Of a stretch of 64,000 nucleotides of DNA, positions 25,057 through 36,800 are shown one piece after another; the first letter of the stretch is position 1, and every line of letters begins with the position of its first letter. A program made the translations under genes and the position numbers. The DNA is from Nannocystis pusilla. Lineage in GTDB: Bacteria; Myxococcota_A; Polyangia; Nannocystales; Nannocystaceae. The notes under the pieces are model-generated. The model did no database searches, had not been told where the DNA came from, and saw only the letters and a program-made list of their open reading frames with translations. The stretch lies in the NCBI RefSeq assembly GCF_020073745.1, contig NZ_JAIRAU010000032.1, positions 1 to 64,000 on the forward strand. The letters are read 5' to 3'.

Positions 25057-26748
25057 ATGGCGTCAGGTCCAGCGTCGGGGGCGAAGAAAGAGCAGTGGGG
25101 CACCCGCGTGGGGCTGGTGCTGGCGGTCGCCGGCAACGCGGTCGGCCTCGGCAACTTCCTCCGCTTCCCGGCCCAGGCGGCCCAGAACGGCGGCGGCGCG
25201 TTCCTGGTGCCGTACCTGATCTCGTTCGTGCTGATGGGCCTGCCGCTGCTGTGGGTCGAGTGGGCGATCGGCCGCCACGGCGGGCAGTACGGCCACCACA
25301 GCTCGCCGGGGATGTTCGCCCGGCTCGGCCGCTCGCGCTGGCTCAAGTACGTCGGCGTGTTCGGGCTGTTCACCAACCTCACGGTGGCGGCGTACTACTG
25401 TTACATCGAGTCGTGGACGCTGGCGTACGTGTGGCACTCGCTGCGCGGGACGTTCACGGCGGTCTCGCCGGAGACCTTCTTCCCCCAGTACCTCGGGACG
25501 GCGCAGGACGACATCGCGGCGATCCCGTGGGAGGCGGCCGGGTTCTTCCTCGCCACGCTGACGCTCAACGTGTGGCTGCTGTCGCGCGGGCTGGTCCGCG
25601 GGGTCGAGTTGGCGGCGAAGATCGGGATGCCGCTGCTGCTCGGCTTCGGCGCGGTGCTGGCGATCCGGGGGCTGTTGCTCGGGCCGGGTGACCCGGGGGT
25701 CGTCGAGAGCCCGCTGGTCGGCCTCAACTTCGTGTGGGAGCCGCAGGCCTCGGGCCTGCTCAATCCCAGCACGTGGCTGGCGGCGGCGGGCCAGATCTTC
25801 TTCACGCTGTCGGTCGGGATGGGCTCGATCCACTGCTACGCGGCCTACCTGCGCGAGAGGGACGACATCGCCCTCAACGCGACCACGGCCGGGACGGTCA
25901 ACGAGTTCGTCGAGGTCATCCTCGGCGGATCGGTCCTGATCCCGATCGCCACGGCCTACCTCGGGCTGGCGGCGGTGCAGGCGGCCACGGCCGGCGGATC
26001 GGGCTTCGGCCTCGGGTTTTTGACCCTGCCGACGCTGTTCAACCAGTGGGGCTGGTTCGGGCCGGTGGCCGGGGCGATGTGGTTCGGGCTGCTGTTCTTC
26101 GCCGGCATCACGTCGTCGCTGGCGATGGGCCAGCCGGTGCTGGCGTTCCTGCAGGACGAGTTCAAGGTGCGCCGCGAGTGGGCGGCGCTGGGCTTCGGCC
26201 TGGCGACGCTGCTGCTCGGCGCGCTGGTGGTGATCCTCTACCCGGGCGGCAGCTTCGCCGAGTTCGACTTCTGGACCGGGACGTTCTCGCTGATCGTGTT
26301 CGCGCTGGCCGAGGTGCTAATCTTCGGCTGGATCTTCGGCATCGACCGCGGCTGGGCCGAGCTCAACAGGGGCGCCGACCTGCGCCTGCCGGGCCCCTAC
26401 AAGTACGTCATTAAGTACGTGACGCCGCTGTTCATCCTGGTCGTGCTGGTCGGCGCGATGGTCAACCCGAGCGTGTCGTGGGGCGAGGCGGTGTCGCAGC
26501 TGCTCAGCACCGGGAGCTGGCCGTTCGCGGCCGAGAGCGTGCTCGGCAAGGTGCTCCACGTCGGCGAGACCGGCGGCTATTTCGACGCGGCCGGCAAGGT
26601 CACGCCGATGTTCGTGAAGGACCTGACGCGGGTGGTCCTGCTGACGGTGTTCTCATTGATCGCCGTGCTGGTGTGGAAGGCGTTCCGCGGCCGCAACATC
26701 GAGGCCGGCACGCAGCACCCGGACCGGAGCGAGGGAGGTGCGCCGTGA
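25057..26748 (+). CDS. NSS-family sodium-dependent amino acid transporter
   Basis: A 563-residue neurotransmitter:sodium symporter (SNF) family protein with about twelve membrane segments and the LeuT fold. The first helix carries AGNAVGLGNFLRFPAQAAQNGG, whose unwound stretch binds sodium and substrate. LPLLWVEWAIGRHGG and the sixth-helix region FTLSVGMGSIHCYAAY are also typical. It is followed by a coupled 34-residue subunit of the MetS type, which points to a MetPS-like methionine/alanine importer. Confidence 0.92.
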   Translation: MASGPASGAKKEQWGTRVGLVLAVAGNAVGLGNFLRFPAQAAQNGGGAFLVPYLISFVLMGLPLLWVEWAIGRHGGQYGHHSSPGMFARLGRSRWLKYVGVFGLFTNLTVAAYYCYIESWTLAYVWHSLRGTFTAVSPETFFPQYLGTAQDDIAAIPWEAAGFFLATLTLNVWLLSRGLVRGVELAAKIGMPLLLGFGAVLAIRGLLLGPGDPGVVESPLVGLNFVWEPQASGLLNPSTWLAAAGQIFFTLSVGMGSIHCYAAYLRERDDIALNATTAGTVNEFVEVILGGSVLIPIATAYLGLAAVQAATAGGSGFGLGFLTLPTLFNQWGWFGPVAGAMWFGLLFFAGITSSLAMGQPVLAFLQDEFKVRREWAALGFGLATLLLGALVVILYPGGSFAEFDFWTGTFSLIVFALAEVLIFGWIFGIDRGWAELNRGADLRLPGPYKYVIKYVTPLFILVVLVGAMVNPSVSWGEAVSQLLSTGSWPFAAESVLGKVLHVGETGGYFDAAGKVTPMFVKDLTRVVLLTVFSLIAVLVWKAFRGRNIEAGTQHPDRSEGGAP

Positions 26749-26849
26749 CGACGAGCGCGTGGATCATGTTGAGTTGCACGTGGCTGCTGGTCGGCGGGCT
26801 GGCGATCTACCTCGTCGGCAAGGTGCTGCGCACGCCGCCGCGCGAGTGA
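26745..26849 (+). CDS. MetS-type small subunit of the NSS transporter
   Basis: A 34-residue single-pass membrane peptide whose GTG start overlaps the transporter stop (GTGA), preceded by GGAGG. The sequence starts with a polar stretch (TTSAWIML) and then a hydrophobic helix (WLLVGGLAIYLVGKVL) and a short basic tail. Size, position and pattern match MetS, the small subunit required by the MetP transporter of Corynebacterium. It is too short for routine ORF callers. Confidence 0.8.
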   Translation: MTTSAWIMLSCTWLLVGGLAIYLVGKVLRTPPRE

Positions 26850-26873
26850 GCTGTCCGTACGGGCATGTGATGC
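26850..26873. repeat. Palindrome pair in the convergent gap after metS
   Basis: Cores GCTG (26850) and CATG (26864) are 14 nt apart with arms TGTCC and GGGCA around GTAC. This 43-nt gap separates converging stops. Confidence 0.6.
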
Positions 26874-26892
26874 GGCGGCCCGGGCCGGCCGC

Positions 26893-27675
26893 TCACGGGC
26901 CGAACACGGTGCAGAAGAACGGGCCGGACGCCGGCAGCAGGCTGGCGGCGCACAGCTTGGCCCACTCGTCGGGGCCGAGGGTGCCGGCGAACAGGCCGGC
27001 GCAGTGCTCGCCGTTCTCGCTGCACGGGAAGCCGCCCGGCTCGCAGGTCAGCATGCCGAAGATCTGCTGGTAGGCGTCCTTGAGGAGGTCGTCGGCGGGG
27101 CACATGTAGACGCCGTCGCAGAAGGCGCCCTGCACGACCGGGGGCTCGGCGATGCCGGCGGCGTCGAAGCGGTCGGGGTTGCAGCGGTCGGCGGCGGCGC
27201 AGCCGGTCGCGCACGCGACGGCCGTGGGGAAGAAATTGTCGCAGTCGGGGGCGCAGTCGCAGCCGGACCGCATGGTGCACTCGACGCCGTCGAAGGCCCA
27301 GCCGAGCGGGGTGGCACACACGCCGTAGTCGCCGAGGGCGGGCAGGCACTGCGGGTCGACGCCGGTGTCGTCGGTGGTCGAGGTGCCGGGGCCGGTGCTC
27401 GTGGTGGTGGTCGTCGAGGTGGCCGGGTCGATGGTCGCGGTCGAGGGGGTGTTCGAGGTGGAGGTCGAGGTCGTCGGCGCGGTGCTCGTGCCGGCGCTGT
27501 CGCTCGCGCTGCCGGACGTCGTGGTGAGCGAGCCGCCGGTGGCGGTGGTCGTCGCGCCGGTGCCGTTCGTCGTCGTCCCGGTGGTGGTGCCGCTGCCGGT
27601 GGTCGCGCTGGTGCCCGGAGCGTCGGGGTTGCAGGCCAGCAGGACGGCGAGGGCGGCGAAGCCGAGCGAGCGCAT
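26893..27675 (-). CDS. Lipoprotein with Thr/Ser linker and Cys-rich domain
   Basis: A 260-residue lipoprotein: signal peptide with lipobox LLAC (Cys15), about 85 residues almost entirely Thr/Ser/Gly (probably an extended or glycosylated stalk), then a domain with some 14 Cys including MRSGCDCAPDCDNFF and EPGGFPCSENGEHCAG. Function unknown. The ATG at 27675 is fixed by a promoter (TTGCGA, 17 nt, TACCCT) ending 7 nt upstream. It is the third lipoprotein of this layout here. Confidence 0.72.
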   Translation of the reverse strand: MRSLGFAALAVLLACNPDAPGTSATTGSGTTTGTTTNGTGATTTATGGSLTTTSGSASDSAGTSTAPTTSTSTSNTPSTATIDPATSTTTTTSTGPGTSTTDDTGVDPQCLPALGDYGVCATPLGWAFDGVECTMRSGCDCAPDCDNFFPTAVACATGCAAADRCNPDRFDAAGIAEPPVVQGAFCDGVYMCPADDLLKDAYQQIFGMLTCEPGGFPCSENGEHCAGLFAGTLGPDEWAKLCAASLLPASGPFFCTVFGP

Positions 27676-27682
27676 GGCGACG

Positions 27683-27711
27683 AGGGTAGGGCGCGCCCCT
27701 CCGGGTCGCAA
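27683..27711 (-). promoter_or_regulatory. Sigma-70-type promoter, leaderless lipoprotein gene
   Basis: Minus strand: TTGCGA (27711-27706), 17-nt spacer, TACCCT (27688-27683), 7 nt, ATG at 27675. Confidence 0.65.
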
Positions 27712-27800
27712 GCGCGAGCCGCGGGCGCGCGGGCGCTCCAGGTCTGGAGACAGTGAGGGTCCGGACCCAGACGCGGTGTCCGAGCGAGCTCCGGGGCTGG

Positions 27801-27930
27801 CGAGTGATGTGTTCGAAAGGACAGGTATGGGCGAGCTGTCCGCGAAGACATGTGACTCGGCCGCGATGTCCGAGGCGGAGCGGGCCGCGCGAGTGATGTG
27901 GTCGAAAGGACAGGTGTGGAGCGGTCTGTC
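27801..27930. repeat. 40-nt direct repeat carrying palindrome units, behind hutH
   Basis: Segments 27801-27840 and 27890-27930 are near-identical direct repeats; each holds a TGTG core, a TTCGAAA or GTCGAAA spacer and a CAGG core 14 nt away (27808/27822 and 27897/27911). Between them lies another pair (27835/27849) and a single unit at 27865. This is a local duplication of palindrome units in the hutH 3' region. Confidence 0.65.
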
Positions 27931-29482
27931 AGCCGCGATCGAGCGGCGAGGCGATGCCGGCGGCCAGGCGCAGCTCGCCGCGGACGATCGCGGCGGACAG
28001 GGCCTCGGTGTCGCCGCCGGGGCTGCGGTCGCCGGTCCAGGCGGGGACGTGGGCGCGGATGGCCGCGTGCACCCGCTGCAGCGGGGCGCTGGTCGGTTGC
28101 TGGCGCAGGTCGAGGCCGCGGGCGGCGGCGATCGCCTCGATGGCGAGCACGCGCGCGAGGTTGTCGACCACGCTGCGCAGCTTGCGGGCGGCGATCGGGC
28201 CCATGCTGACGTGGTCCTCCTTGCCGGCGGAGGTCGGGATGGTGTCGACGGAGGCGGGGAAGCTGAGCGCCTTGCACTCGCTGGCGAGCGCCGAGGCGGT
28301 GACGTGAGCCATCATCAGGCCGCTCTCGACACCTGGTCTTTCGGCCAGGAAGGCCGGGAGGCCGCGCGAGGTGGCGGGGTTCATCAGGCGATCGGTGCGG
28401 CGCTCGCTGATGGTGGCGAGGGTGGTGAGCGCGGCGGTCATGTGATCGAGCGGGAGGGCGACGGTGCCGGCGTGGAAGTTGCCGCCGCTGAGGACGTCGA
28501 AGCCGCCGCCCTCGTGGGCGAGCACCAGCGGGTTGTCGGTGAAGCTGTTGAGCTCGACCTGGACGGCGCCGGCGACGTAGGCGAAGGCGTCGCGCGCGGC
28601 CCCGTGGACCTGGGGCATGCAGCGCAGGGCGTAGGCGTCCTGGACCTCGCCGCAGTCGCGGTGCGAGGCGCCGAGCGGCGAGTCGGCCAGGAGGGCGCGG
28701 GCGATCGCGGCGCTCTCGCGCTGGCCGACGTGCGGCTTGCCGGCGTGGATCCGCGGGTCGGTGGCGGTGACGGTGCCGAGCAGGGCGTCGAGGCTGAGGC
28801 TGCAGATGATGTCGGCGGCGGCCAGCAGCTCGGCGGCGTCGCACAGCGCGAGCGCGCCGACGGCCGTGGTGACCTGGGTGCCGTTGATCAGGCTCAGGCC
28901 CTCCTTGGGGCCGAGGCGCAGCGGCGTGAGACCGGCGCGCGCGAGGGCCTCGGCGCCGGGGACGATCTGTCCTTCGGACCAGGCCGCACCCTCGCCGATG
29001 GCGACCAGCGCGAGGTGGGCGAGCGGGGCCAGATCGCCGCTGGCACCGACGCTGCCCTGGCACGGGACGACCGGCAGGACGTCGCGGGCGAGCATCTGCA
29101 GCAGGAACTCGGGGACCTCGGGCGAGACGCCGCTGGCCCCGAGCGCGAGGGTGTGGGCGCGCAGGAGCAGGAGCGCGCGGACGACGTCGCCGGCGAACGC
29201 GGGGCCGACCCCGGCCGCGTGGCTGCGGAGGAGGTTCTGTTGCAAGATCCCGAGCTCGTCGGGGGCGATCTTCGCGTCGCTGAGGGCGCCGAAGCCGGTG
29301 TTGACGCCGTAGATGATCGCGCCGGCGGCCAGGGCCCGCTCGAGGTGATCCCGCGTCCGCCTCAATTCGTCCCGCGCCTCGCGGGCGAGCGAAACGGCGG
29401 CGCCGCGGCGGGCAACGGCGTCCACGTCGCGCAGAGCAATCGTGTGGCCGATCACGACGGAAACAGGGCTCCCGGAGGTCAT
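27929..29482 (-). CDS. hutH: Histidine ammonia-lyase
   Basis: A 517-residue MIO-dependent lyase converting histidine to urocanate and ammonia. The self-cyclising triad Ala147-Ser148-Gly149 lies in VGASGDLAPLAH. The active-site Tyr is in YGVNTGFG, SHAAGVG marks the histidine-type specificity loop, and KEDHVSMG is near the C-terminal end. No hutU, hutI or hutG is adjacent, so the pathway is split, or the enzyme could make urocanate or cinnamate for another purpose. The ATG at 29482 has TAGGCT ending 8 nt upstream. It is divergent from the first kinase. Palindrome pairs lie at 28332/28346 and 28966/28980. Confidence 0.9.
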   Translation of the reverse strand: MTSGSPVSVVIGHTIALRDVDAVARRGAAVSLAREARDELRRTRDHLERALAAGAIIYGVNTGFGALSDAKIAPDELGILQQNLLRSHAAGVGPAFAGDVVRALLLLRAHTLALGASGVSPEVPEFLLQMLARDVLPVVPCQGSVGASGDLAPLAHLALVAIGEGAAWSEGQIVPGAEALARAGLTPLRLGPKEGLSLINGTQVTTAVGALALCDAAELLAAADIICSLSLDALLGTVTATDPRIHAGKPHVGQRESAAIARALLADSPLGASHRDCGEVQDAYALRCMPQVHGAARDAFAYVAGAVQVELNSFTDNPLVLAHEGGGFDVLSGGNFHAGTVALPLDHMTAALTTLATISERRTDRLMNPATSRGLPAFLAERPGVESGLMMAHVTASALASECKALSFPASVDTIPTSAGKEDHVSMGPIAARKLRSVVDNLARVLAIEAIAAARGLDLRQQPTSAPLQRVHAAIRAHVPAWTGDRSPGGDTEALSAAIVRGELRLAAGIASPLDRG

Positions 29483-29490
29483 GGCGAGGG

Positions 29491-29496
29491 AGCCTA
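29491..29496 (-). promoter_or_regulatory. -10 box of hutH
   Basis: TAGGCT on the minus strand, 8 nt before the ATG at 29482. The same hexamer serves the divergent kinase gene. Confidence 0.45.
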
Positions 29497-29668
29497 CCCC
29501 CGACGGCCCCGAACCGCGTCGACGGGCGCCAGGGAGGTGCCGCACGGAACGGACGTGCACGCCCCGGCGCGAGAAAGCGTTCACGCGCCGGGCCACGAGC
29601 GTTCACCGGGCTCGGGCGGACTGCTCGGGAGGTCGCGGCGGGGGCGCTGGTGCTGCGGCTCGTCTGCG

Positions 29669-29697
29669 TTGACCGCGCCGCGCCGCCCGCTTAGGCT
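29669..29697 (+). promoter_or_regulatory. Sigma-70-type promoter of the first Ser/Thr kinase gene
   Basis: TTGACC (29669-29674), 17-nt spacer, TAGGCT (29692-29697), then 9 nt to the ATG at 29707. This is the best consensus match in the window and predicts a leaderless mRNA. Confidence 0.75.
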
Positions 29698-29706
29698 GGG
29701 CCGGAC

Positions 29707-31893
29707 ATGAAGCGCTGCCCGGTCTGCGGCACGGAGTATCCCGTGTCTCAAGGCTTTTGCCCGATGGACGGCAACCCGCTGGCCGACGAGTCGAGCGGGC
29801 GTACGGCGCAGGACTGGAGGCCGCCCGCGCGCCCGCCCGAGAGCGCGCCGGTCGAGGCCGCGGTGGCCGAGTCGCGCTCGCCGGCGCGCACCGTGCTCGC
29901 GTTGCGCCCGCCCGTTGGGCCAGGTCCTCAGGGGCAGGTCCAAAAGGCCAGCAACGGCAGCGCCGGCGTGGCCGGGCTGATCCAGGCGGCGCCGGCGGTC
30001 GCGGTGGCGGCCGACAAGGACACGGGCGGGGCGTTCTTCCCGGCGGGCGGGCTGTCGCGGCCGAAGAGCGAGGCGGTCCGCGCGGCGCCGCCGGAGGAGG
30101 CGCTGGTCGGCCGCGTGCTCGATCAGCGCTACCGCATCGAGGAGCCGATCGGGTTCGGCGGCATGGGCGTGGTCTACAAGGCGCGCCACGTGATCATCGA
30201 CAAGCCGCTGGCGATCAAGCTGCTGCGCCAGGAGCACGCGAGCCAGGCCGACATCATCAAGCGCTTCTTGCTCGAGGCGCAGGTGGCCTCGCGGGTCAAG
30301 CACCCGAACATCGTCGACATCAGCGACTACGGCCAGATCCCGGGCGGCACCGCGTACTACGCGATGGAGTACCTGACCGGCGAGACGCTGGCCGCGCGCA
30401 TCGATCGCGGCGGTCGCCTCGAGCCGCAGCTGGCGCTCGAGATCGCGGTGCAGATCCTCCACGGCCTGCAGGCGGCGCACGCCGGCAAGATCATCCACCG
30501 CGATCTCAAGAGCGAGAACATCTTCCTGTGCGACGGGCCCGAGGGCGGGGTGCAGATCAAGATCCTCGACTTCGGCATCGCCCGCGTGCGCGACAAGAAG
30601 ACCCGCCTCACCGCCAACGGCGCGCTGATCGGCACGCCGGCGTACATGTCCCCGGAGCAGGCGCAGGGCCAGGACGCCGACGAGCGCTCCGACCTCTACG
30701 CGTTCGGCGTGATCCTGTTCGAGATGCTGGCCGGGCGCGTGCCGTTCAAGCTGCCGACGGTGGCGATGGTGTTGTCGGCGCAGATCTTCGACACGCCGCC
30801 GGGGCTGCGTGAGGTCGAGCCGGGGGCGCCCGACGTGCCGAACATCGAGCGGTTCATCCGCCTGCTGCTGGCGAAGAACCGCGACGAGCGGCCGCAGACC
30901 GCGGCCGAGGCGATCAGCCTGCTCAAGGCCGCGGCCGAGCTCGACGCGAGCCTCAATGGTTCGTCACGCGGGCGGCGGCCGACGGTCACGCTCGGCTCGT
31001 GGGGCGTGGCCGAGGGCAACGCGCCGACGTCGGCGCGCGGCGAGACGCCGGTGCCGCCGGCGTCCGCGGAGACCGGGGAGGAGGGCGGCGACGCGGCGAC
31101 GACCCGCGCGGTGTCGCCGTCGGGGCGGATCGAGCGGCGACCCAGCGTGATCGTCCAGCACGGCACGCACGTCGAGCGGATCGCCGCGCCGCCGACCCGC
31201 GCGCAGACCGGCGAGATGCTGGTGCGTCCGCCGATCACCGGCGTGGTGCCCGGACCGCGGCCCGCGAGCAGCGGTCCGCCGACGCTGCTGATCGTCGCGG
31301 CCGCGGCGAGCATCGGCGCGGCGCTGACGGTCACGCTGTACAAGCAGTACTACCGCAAGCCGACCCCGGCCCCGGCGCCCGCGACGGCGCCCGCGGTCGT
31401 GCAGCAGCCGCCGACGCGCGTCAACTTGACCTTCGAGTCCGATCCTCCGGGCGCCAAGGTGCTGCGCGACGGGGTCGAGGAGCTCGGGGTGACGCCGTTC
31501 GTGTTCGCGGTCGATCCCCAGGGGCCGCTGCGGCGATACGTGTTTCGCTTGGCCGATCACCAGGACACGGCCACCGAGGTCGCGCCGGGCAAGTCGCACG
31601 AGAAAGTGCGCGTCGTCATGCGTCCCCTGCCGCCCCCAGCGCCGCCCCCGGCGCCGCCGGTCGAGCCGGGCCCCGCGGCCGTGCCTCCGACACCCACGCC
31701 GAACCCGACGTCGCCGCCGGCGGATGCAAAAGTGGGGTCGAAGCCCCCACGAGGGAATGCCAAGGTGCCAGCGCCGTCCAAGACTCCCGCGCCGGACTCC
31801 ACCCCGGCGCCACAACCGGAGCAAAAGCCGGCGCCGGAGTCGGACGAGAGCGACATCGGTGAGCTGAAGAATCCGTTCCCCAAGAAGGATTGA
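29707..31893 (+). CDS. Ser/Thr protein kinase with zinc ribbon and PEGA-like domain
   Basis: A 728-residue membrane kinase. An N-terminal zinc-ribbon start (CPVC and CPMDG) and linker precede a kinase domain at about 142-412. The Gly loop is IGFGGMG, with Lys171, Glu190, HRDLKSEN (Asp266) and DFG (Asp288), so it should be active. One membrane segment lies at about 525-545. Outside it is a PEGA-like domain (TFESDPPGAKVLRDG) and a Pro-rich tail ending LKNPFPKKD. It is followed by a second kinase with a similar tail. A three-unit palindrome array (29921, 29935, 29949) lies in the N-terminal linker. Confidence 0.92.
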   Translation: MKRCPVCGTEYPVSQGFCPMDGNPLADESSGRTAQDWRPPARPPESAPVEAAVAESRSPARTVLALRPPVGPGPQGQVQKASNGSAGVAGLIQAAPAVAVAADKDTGGAFFPAGGLSRPKSEAVRAAPPEEALVGRVLDQRYRIEEPIGFGGMGVVYKARHVIIDKPLAIKLLRQEHASQADIIKRFLLEAQVASRVKHPNIVDISDYGQIPGGTAYYAMEYLTGETLAARIDRGGRLEPQLALEIAVQILHGLQAAHAGKIIHRDLKSENIFLCDGPEGGVQIKILDFGIARVRDKKTRLTANGALIGTPAYMSPEQAQGQDADERSDLYAFGVILFEMLAGRVPFKLPTVAMVLSAQIFDTPPGLREVEPGAPDVPNIERFIRLLLAKNRDERPQTAAEAISLLKAAAELDASLNGSSRGRRPTVTLGSWGVAEGNAPTSARGETPVPPASAETGEEGGDAATTRAVSPSGRIERRPSVIVQHGTHVERIAAPPTRAQTGEMLVRPPITGVVPGPRPASSGPPTLLIVAAAASIGAALTVTLYKQYYRKPTPAPAPATAPAVVQQPPTRVNLTFESDPPGAKVLRDGVEELGVTPFVFAVDPQGPLRRYVFRLADHQDTATEVAPGKSHEKVRVVMRPLPPPAPPPAPPVEPGPAAVPPTPTPNPTSPPADAKVGSKPPRGNAKVPAPSKTPAPDSTPAPQPEQKPAPESDESDIGELKNPFPKKD
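29921..29962. repeat. 14-nt palindrome array (3 units) inside the first kinase gene
   Basis: Cores CAGG, CAGG and CAGC at 29921, 29935 and 29949, exactly 14 nt apart, in the linker between zinc ribbon and kinase domain. Confidence 0.55.
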
Positions 31894-32002
31894 GGCGAGC
31901 GTGAGGTCCAAAACGGATCACTGCGGAGAACGTGAGGTCCGGGGGCGTGCGGCCCAGTACCCGGACCCGGTCGTAAGGTGGTAACACGCGGGCAGCCGGA
32001 GC

Positions 32003-33718
<1,716 letters not shown>

Positions 33719-33744
33719 CCGCGGCGACCGCCGCCCGGTCGAGA

Positions 33745-33831
33745 GGACATGCCCGTGAGGACATGCCCTCGTCGACAGGTCTGAAGGGGCATGCGCTTCC
33801 GGACATGCCCTCGGGGCCATGTCACGCGGCC
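33745..33831. repeat. Six-unit 14-nt palindrome array in a convergent gap
   Basis: Cores at 33748 (CATG), 33762 (CATG), 33776 (CAGG), 33790 (CATG), 33804 (CATG) and 33818 (CATG), each exactly 14 nt apart. The array fills the gap between the second kinase and the oxidoreductase, entering the last codons of the latter. Confidence 0.85.
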
Positions 33832-36800
33832 CACACCACGTCGGCGGCGCCGATCGTGAAGTCGAGCTCGGTGTAGAAGGTCGCCAGCGCGGGCACGCGG
33901 GCGCGCTCGGGGTCGTCGCCCTCGCCGTGGAGGCCGAGCTCGGACAGCAGGCCGGAGCGGCGCAAGATCCGGAGCTGGAGCGCGCCGGGCAGCTGCGAGG
34001 CGACCCGCGGGGCGCCGGCGCGGGTGCACGGGGCCTCGACGATCGCCTGGTAGCAGGCGCGGTCGCAGGCGGCCGCGTCGCGGTACTGCTTGAGGAACAC
34101 CATCTTGAGTCCGCCTGTCCGAAGGGTCAGGGTGAGGGCGCGCAGCAGGCGGAGCTGGCCGGCGAGGTCGAGGCCGCGGCTGGCCAGCCAGGCGGGGTCG
34201 AAGCCGGAGCGGAGGGCGTCGGCGAGCGAGCGGACCCGGCTGCGGGCGCTGCCGTCGAGGCTCGCGTCGATGAGCCGCTCCTCGCGCCAGGTGTCGCCGC
34301 GGCCGCGCGCGGGCGGCAGCCAGGCGTCGACGCGCAGCTCGACGGCGCCGTCGGGGGCGGCCGGGAACGCGAGCCTCGCCTGTCCTTTGGGGAAGCCGAG
34401 GACCTCGCGCCCGCCGAGCAGCGCGGCGCCGAGGTCGACCCACAGATACGGCATGTAGACGGCGACGCCGACGGGCACGAGGCGACCGGCCCGGCGCTCG
34501 CACACCGCCACCGGGACGAGGAAGCCGAAGTCGCGCTCGGGCACCACGCCGGGCGCGTCGACGGCCGACAGGGCGTGGTTGTGCTGGGCGTAGAACACCA
34601 CCGAGGGGCCGAGCGGGAGGTAGCAGCGCGCGGGGTTGAGGCCGAGGTGGCGCTCGCACAGGGCGGCCAGACGCCCGGGCTCGGCGCGCAGGACCGCGGC
34701 GTACATGGCGGTGGCGCGGGCCTCGTAGGGCGGCGAGGTCGACTCGTTGAGCGCGCGCTGGATGTAGCGCGGCCGCTCGCGCGCCGGCGGGGGCAGGGCG
34801 GGGCGCCGGGTCGCCAGCCAGTCGTCGTGCAGCGCGATCGCCTCGCCGCTGATCACCTGCGCGGCGCGGATGCCCGACATCGTCGCGCCCTCGACGCAGC
34901 CGAGGTTCATCGGGTTCATGGTCCAGTCGCCGCACAGGACCAGGTTGTCGTAGCCGGAGGCGCCGGGGTCGAGGCGGTGCACGGTGCTGCCGCGGATCGA
35001 TCGCACGTAGCGATCCGACGGGTTGAGGCACGGGCTGAAGTGCTGCCAGTCGAGCGGGTCGGCGCCGACGTCGGTGGTGACGAGCAGGCGGTGGTCGAGG
35101 CCGCCGCCGGGCTTCTGCGCGGCCGGCCACAGGTGCGCGCTGCTGTCCCGCAGGTGCTGCTCGGTGAGCCGGCGGATCCGGGCGGTCTGGCGCGCGCAGT
35201 AGCCTTGGGCCTCCTCGCGGCCGACCGGCGGCTCCTGGTCGTCGTCCATGGCGGCGGTGAGGTAGGCGCAGCTGCCCGCAGGGACATGTCCCGGAAAGCT
35301 CTCGCGCGGCAGCAGGTGGCTCATGTCGGCCCAGGTGTCGAGCGGCATGGCGTGGGGGATCATCACCGGCGGCGGCAACTGCCAGCCGGTCGAGGCCAGA
35401 TCGCCGCGGAACCACAGCTGCGCCGAGGCGGTGTGGGTGGTCTTGACGGCGCGCACCATGGCGGCGAAGCGCGGGTTGCCGGGGTCGGCGATCATCTCGG
35501 CGCACAGGGCCGGGACGGCGCCGAGGCCGATGCCGAGCAGGACGCGGTCGAAGTCGCGGCCGGCTCGCAGGACCAGCGGCTCGCGCGCGTCGGGCCAGGG
35601 CGTGCCCCAGTCCTCGAGGTTCTCGCCGCTGGCGGCCAGGCGGTCGCCGTGCTCGAGCTGGTCGTGGAGCGGCTCGCTCGGCCAGCACGGCAGGCCCTTC
35701 ACGTCGTAGAGCGGCTCGTACTCGCGGTCGCCCTTGACGGCGACCTGGCGCCCGAACACGACCTCCTCGACGCGGCGGCGATCGGTCGAGAGCCGCAGCG
35801 CATCGGCGCGGTGGAAGAAGCGGAAACGGACGCCGCGGGCGCGCAGCACCAGGTACAGCGGCGCGAACACGACGTCGCCCATGCCGGCCTGCATCTTGTA
35901 GAAGAGCGCGCCGCGGTAGGTGTAGAGCATGCGCAGCGTCCAGTGCAGCGCCGTGCCGGCGCCGATCTCCTGATCGGCCATGTAGGCGCCGGCGTAGACG
36001 CCCGCGACCGTGGAGGCGCGGATCGCCTCGTCGCTGGCGCCGTGGCGACGCAGCCAGGCGCGGAAGTCCTGGTGATCGAGGCGGAGCCAGTCGACGGCTG
36101 TCTCTTCGACCAGGCGGTCGGCGATCATGCCGCGGATCATCGCCAGGGTGACGTCGACGGCGGTCCAGGCGACGCGGAGGTCGGGCCGACGCTCGAGCAG
36201 CGGCGCGCACAGGCGCCAGGTCCAGCGCGAGAAGGCCAGCAGGCGGCCGAGCAGCGCGTCGCGCCGCACCACCACCAGGCCGTCGCCGGGGCGCTGCAAG
36301 AACTCGCCGAGGTCGCCGAGCAGACCGGCCACGCCGCGCCGCAGCAGCCGCAGCGCGGCCCGATCGCCGCGCGTCACGGCGGGGTTCTTCAGCAGCGGCT
36401 GCTCGTCGAACAGGTCGAGCAGGAAGGTCAGCATCTTCGGGATCAGCTGCGCCGGCGTCGGCGTGGTCGTCCCCGCGCCGGGGCGCTCGTCGTTGCGCGG
36501 GAACAGCAGCGGCTGGTGGTGCCACTGCCCGCCGCGCTGCTCCTCGAACACGACGAGGGAGTGGGGATGAAACGCGTCCTCGAGGGTCCGCAGCGGCGCG
36601 CCCGCGGGCCGGGCGAGCTCGTCGTAGCAGCGGCGCAGGACCGAGAAGGCGTTGTCGTAGAAGCCATAGAAGAGGTGGAGGCCGTGCTCCTCGATGCGAT
36701 CGAAGCGCCTCTGATTGCGGCCGCTGGCGCCCTTGCCGCCGAGCCGGTGGCCCATCTGATAGACGGTGATGTCGTAGCGCTCGCGCCAGTCCGGCCGCGA

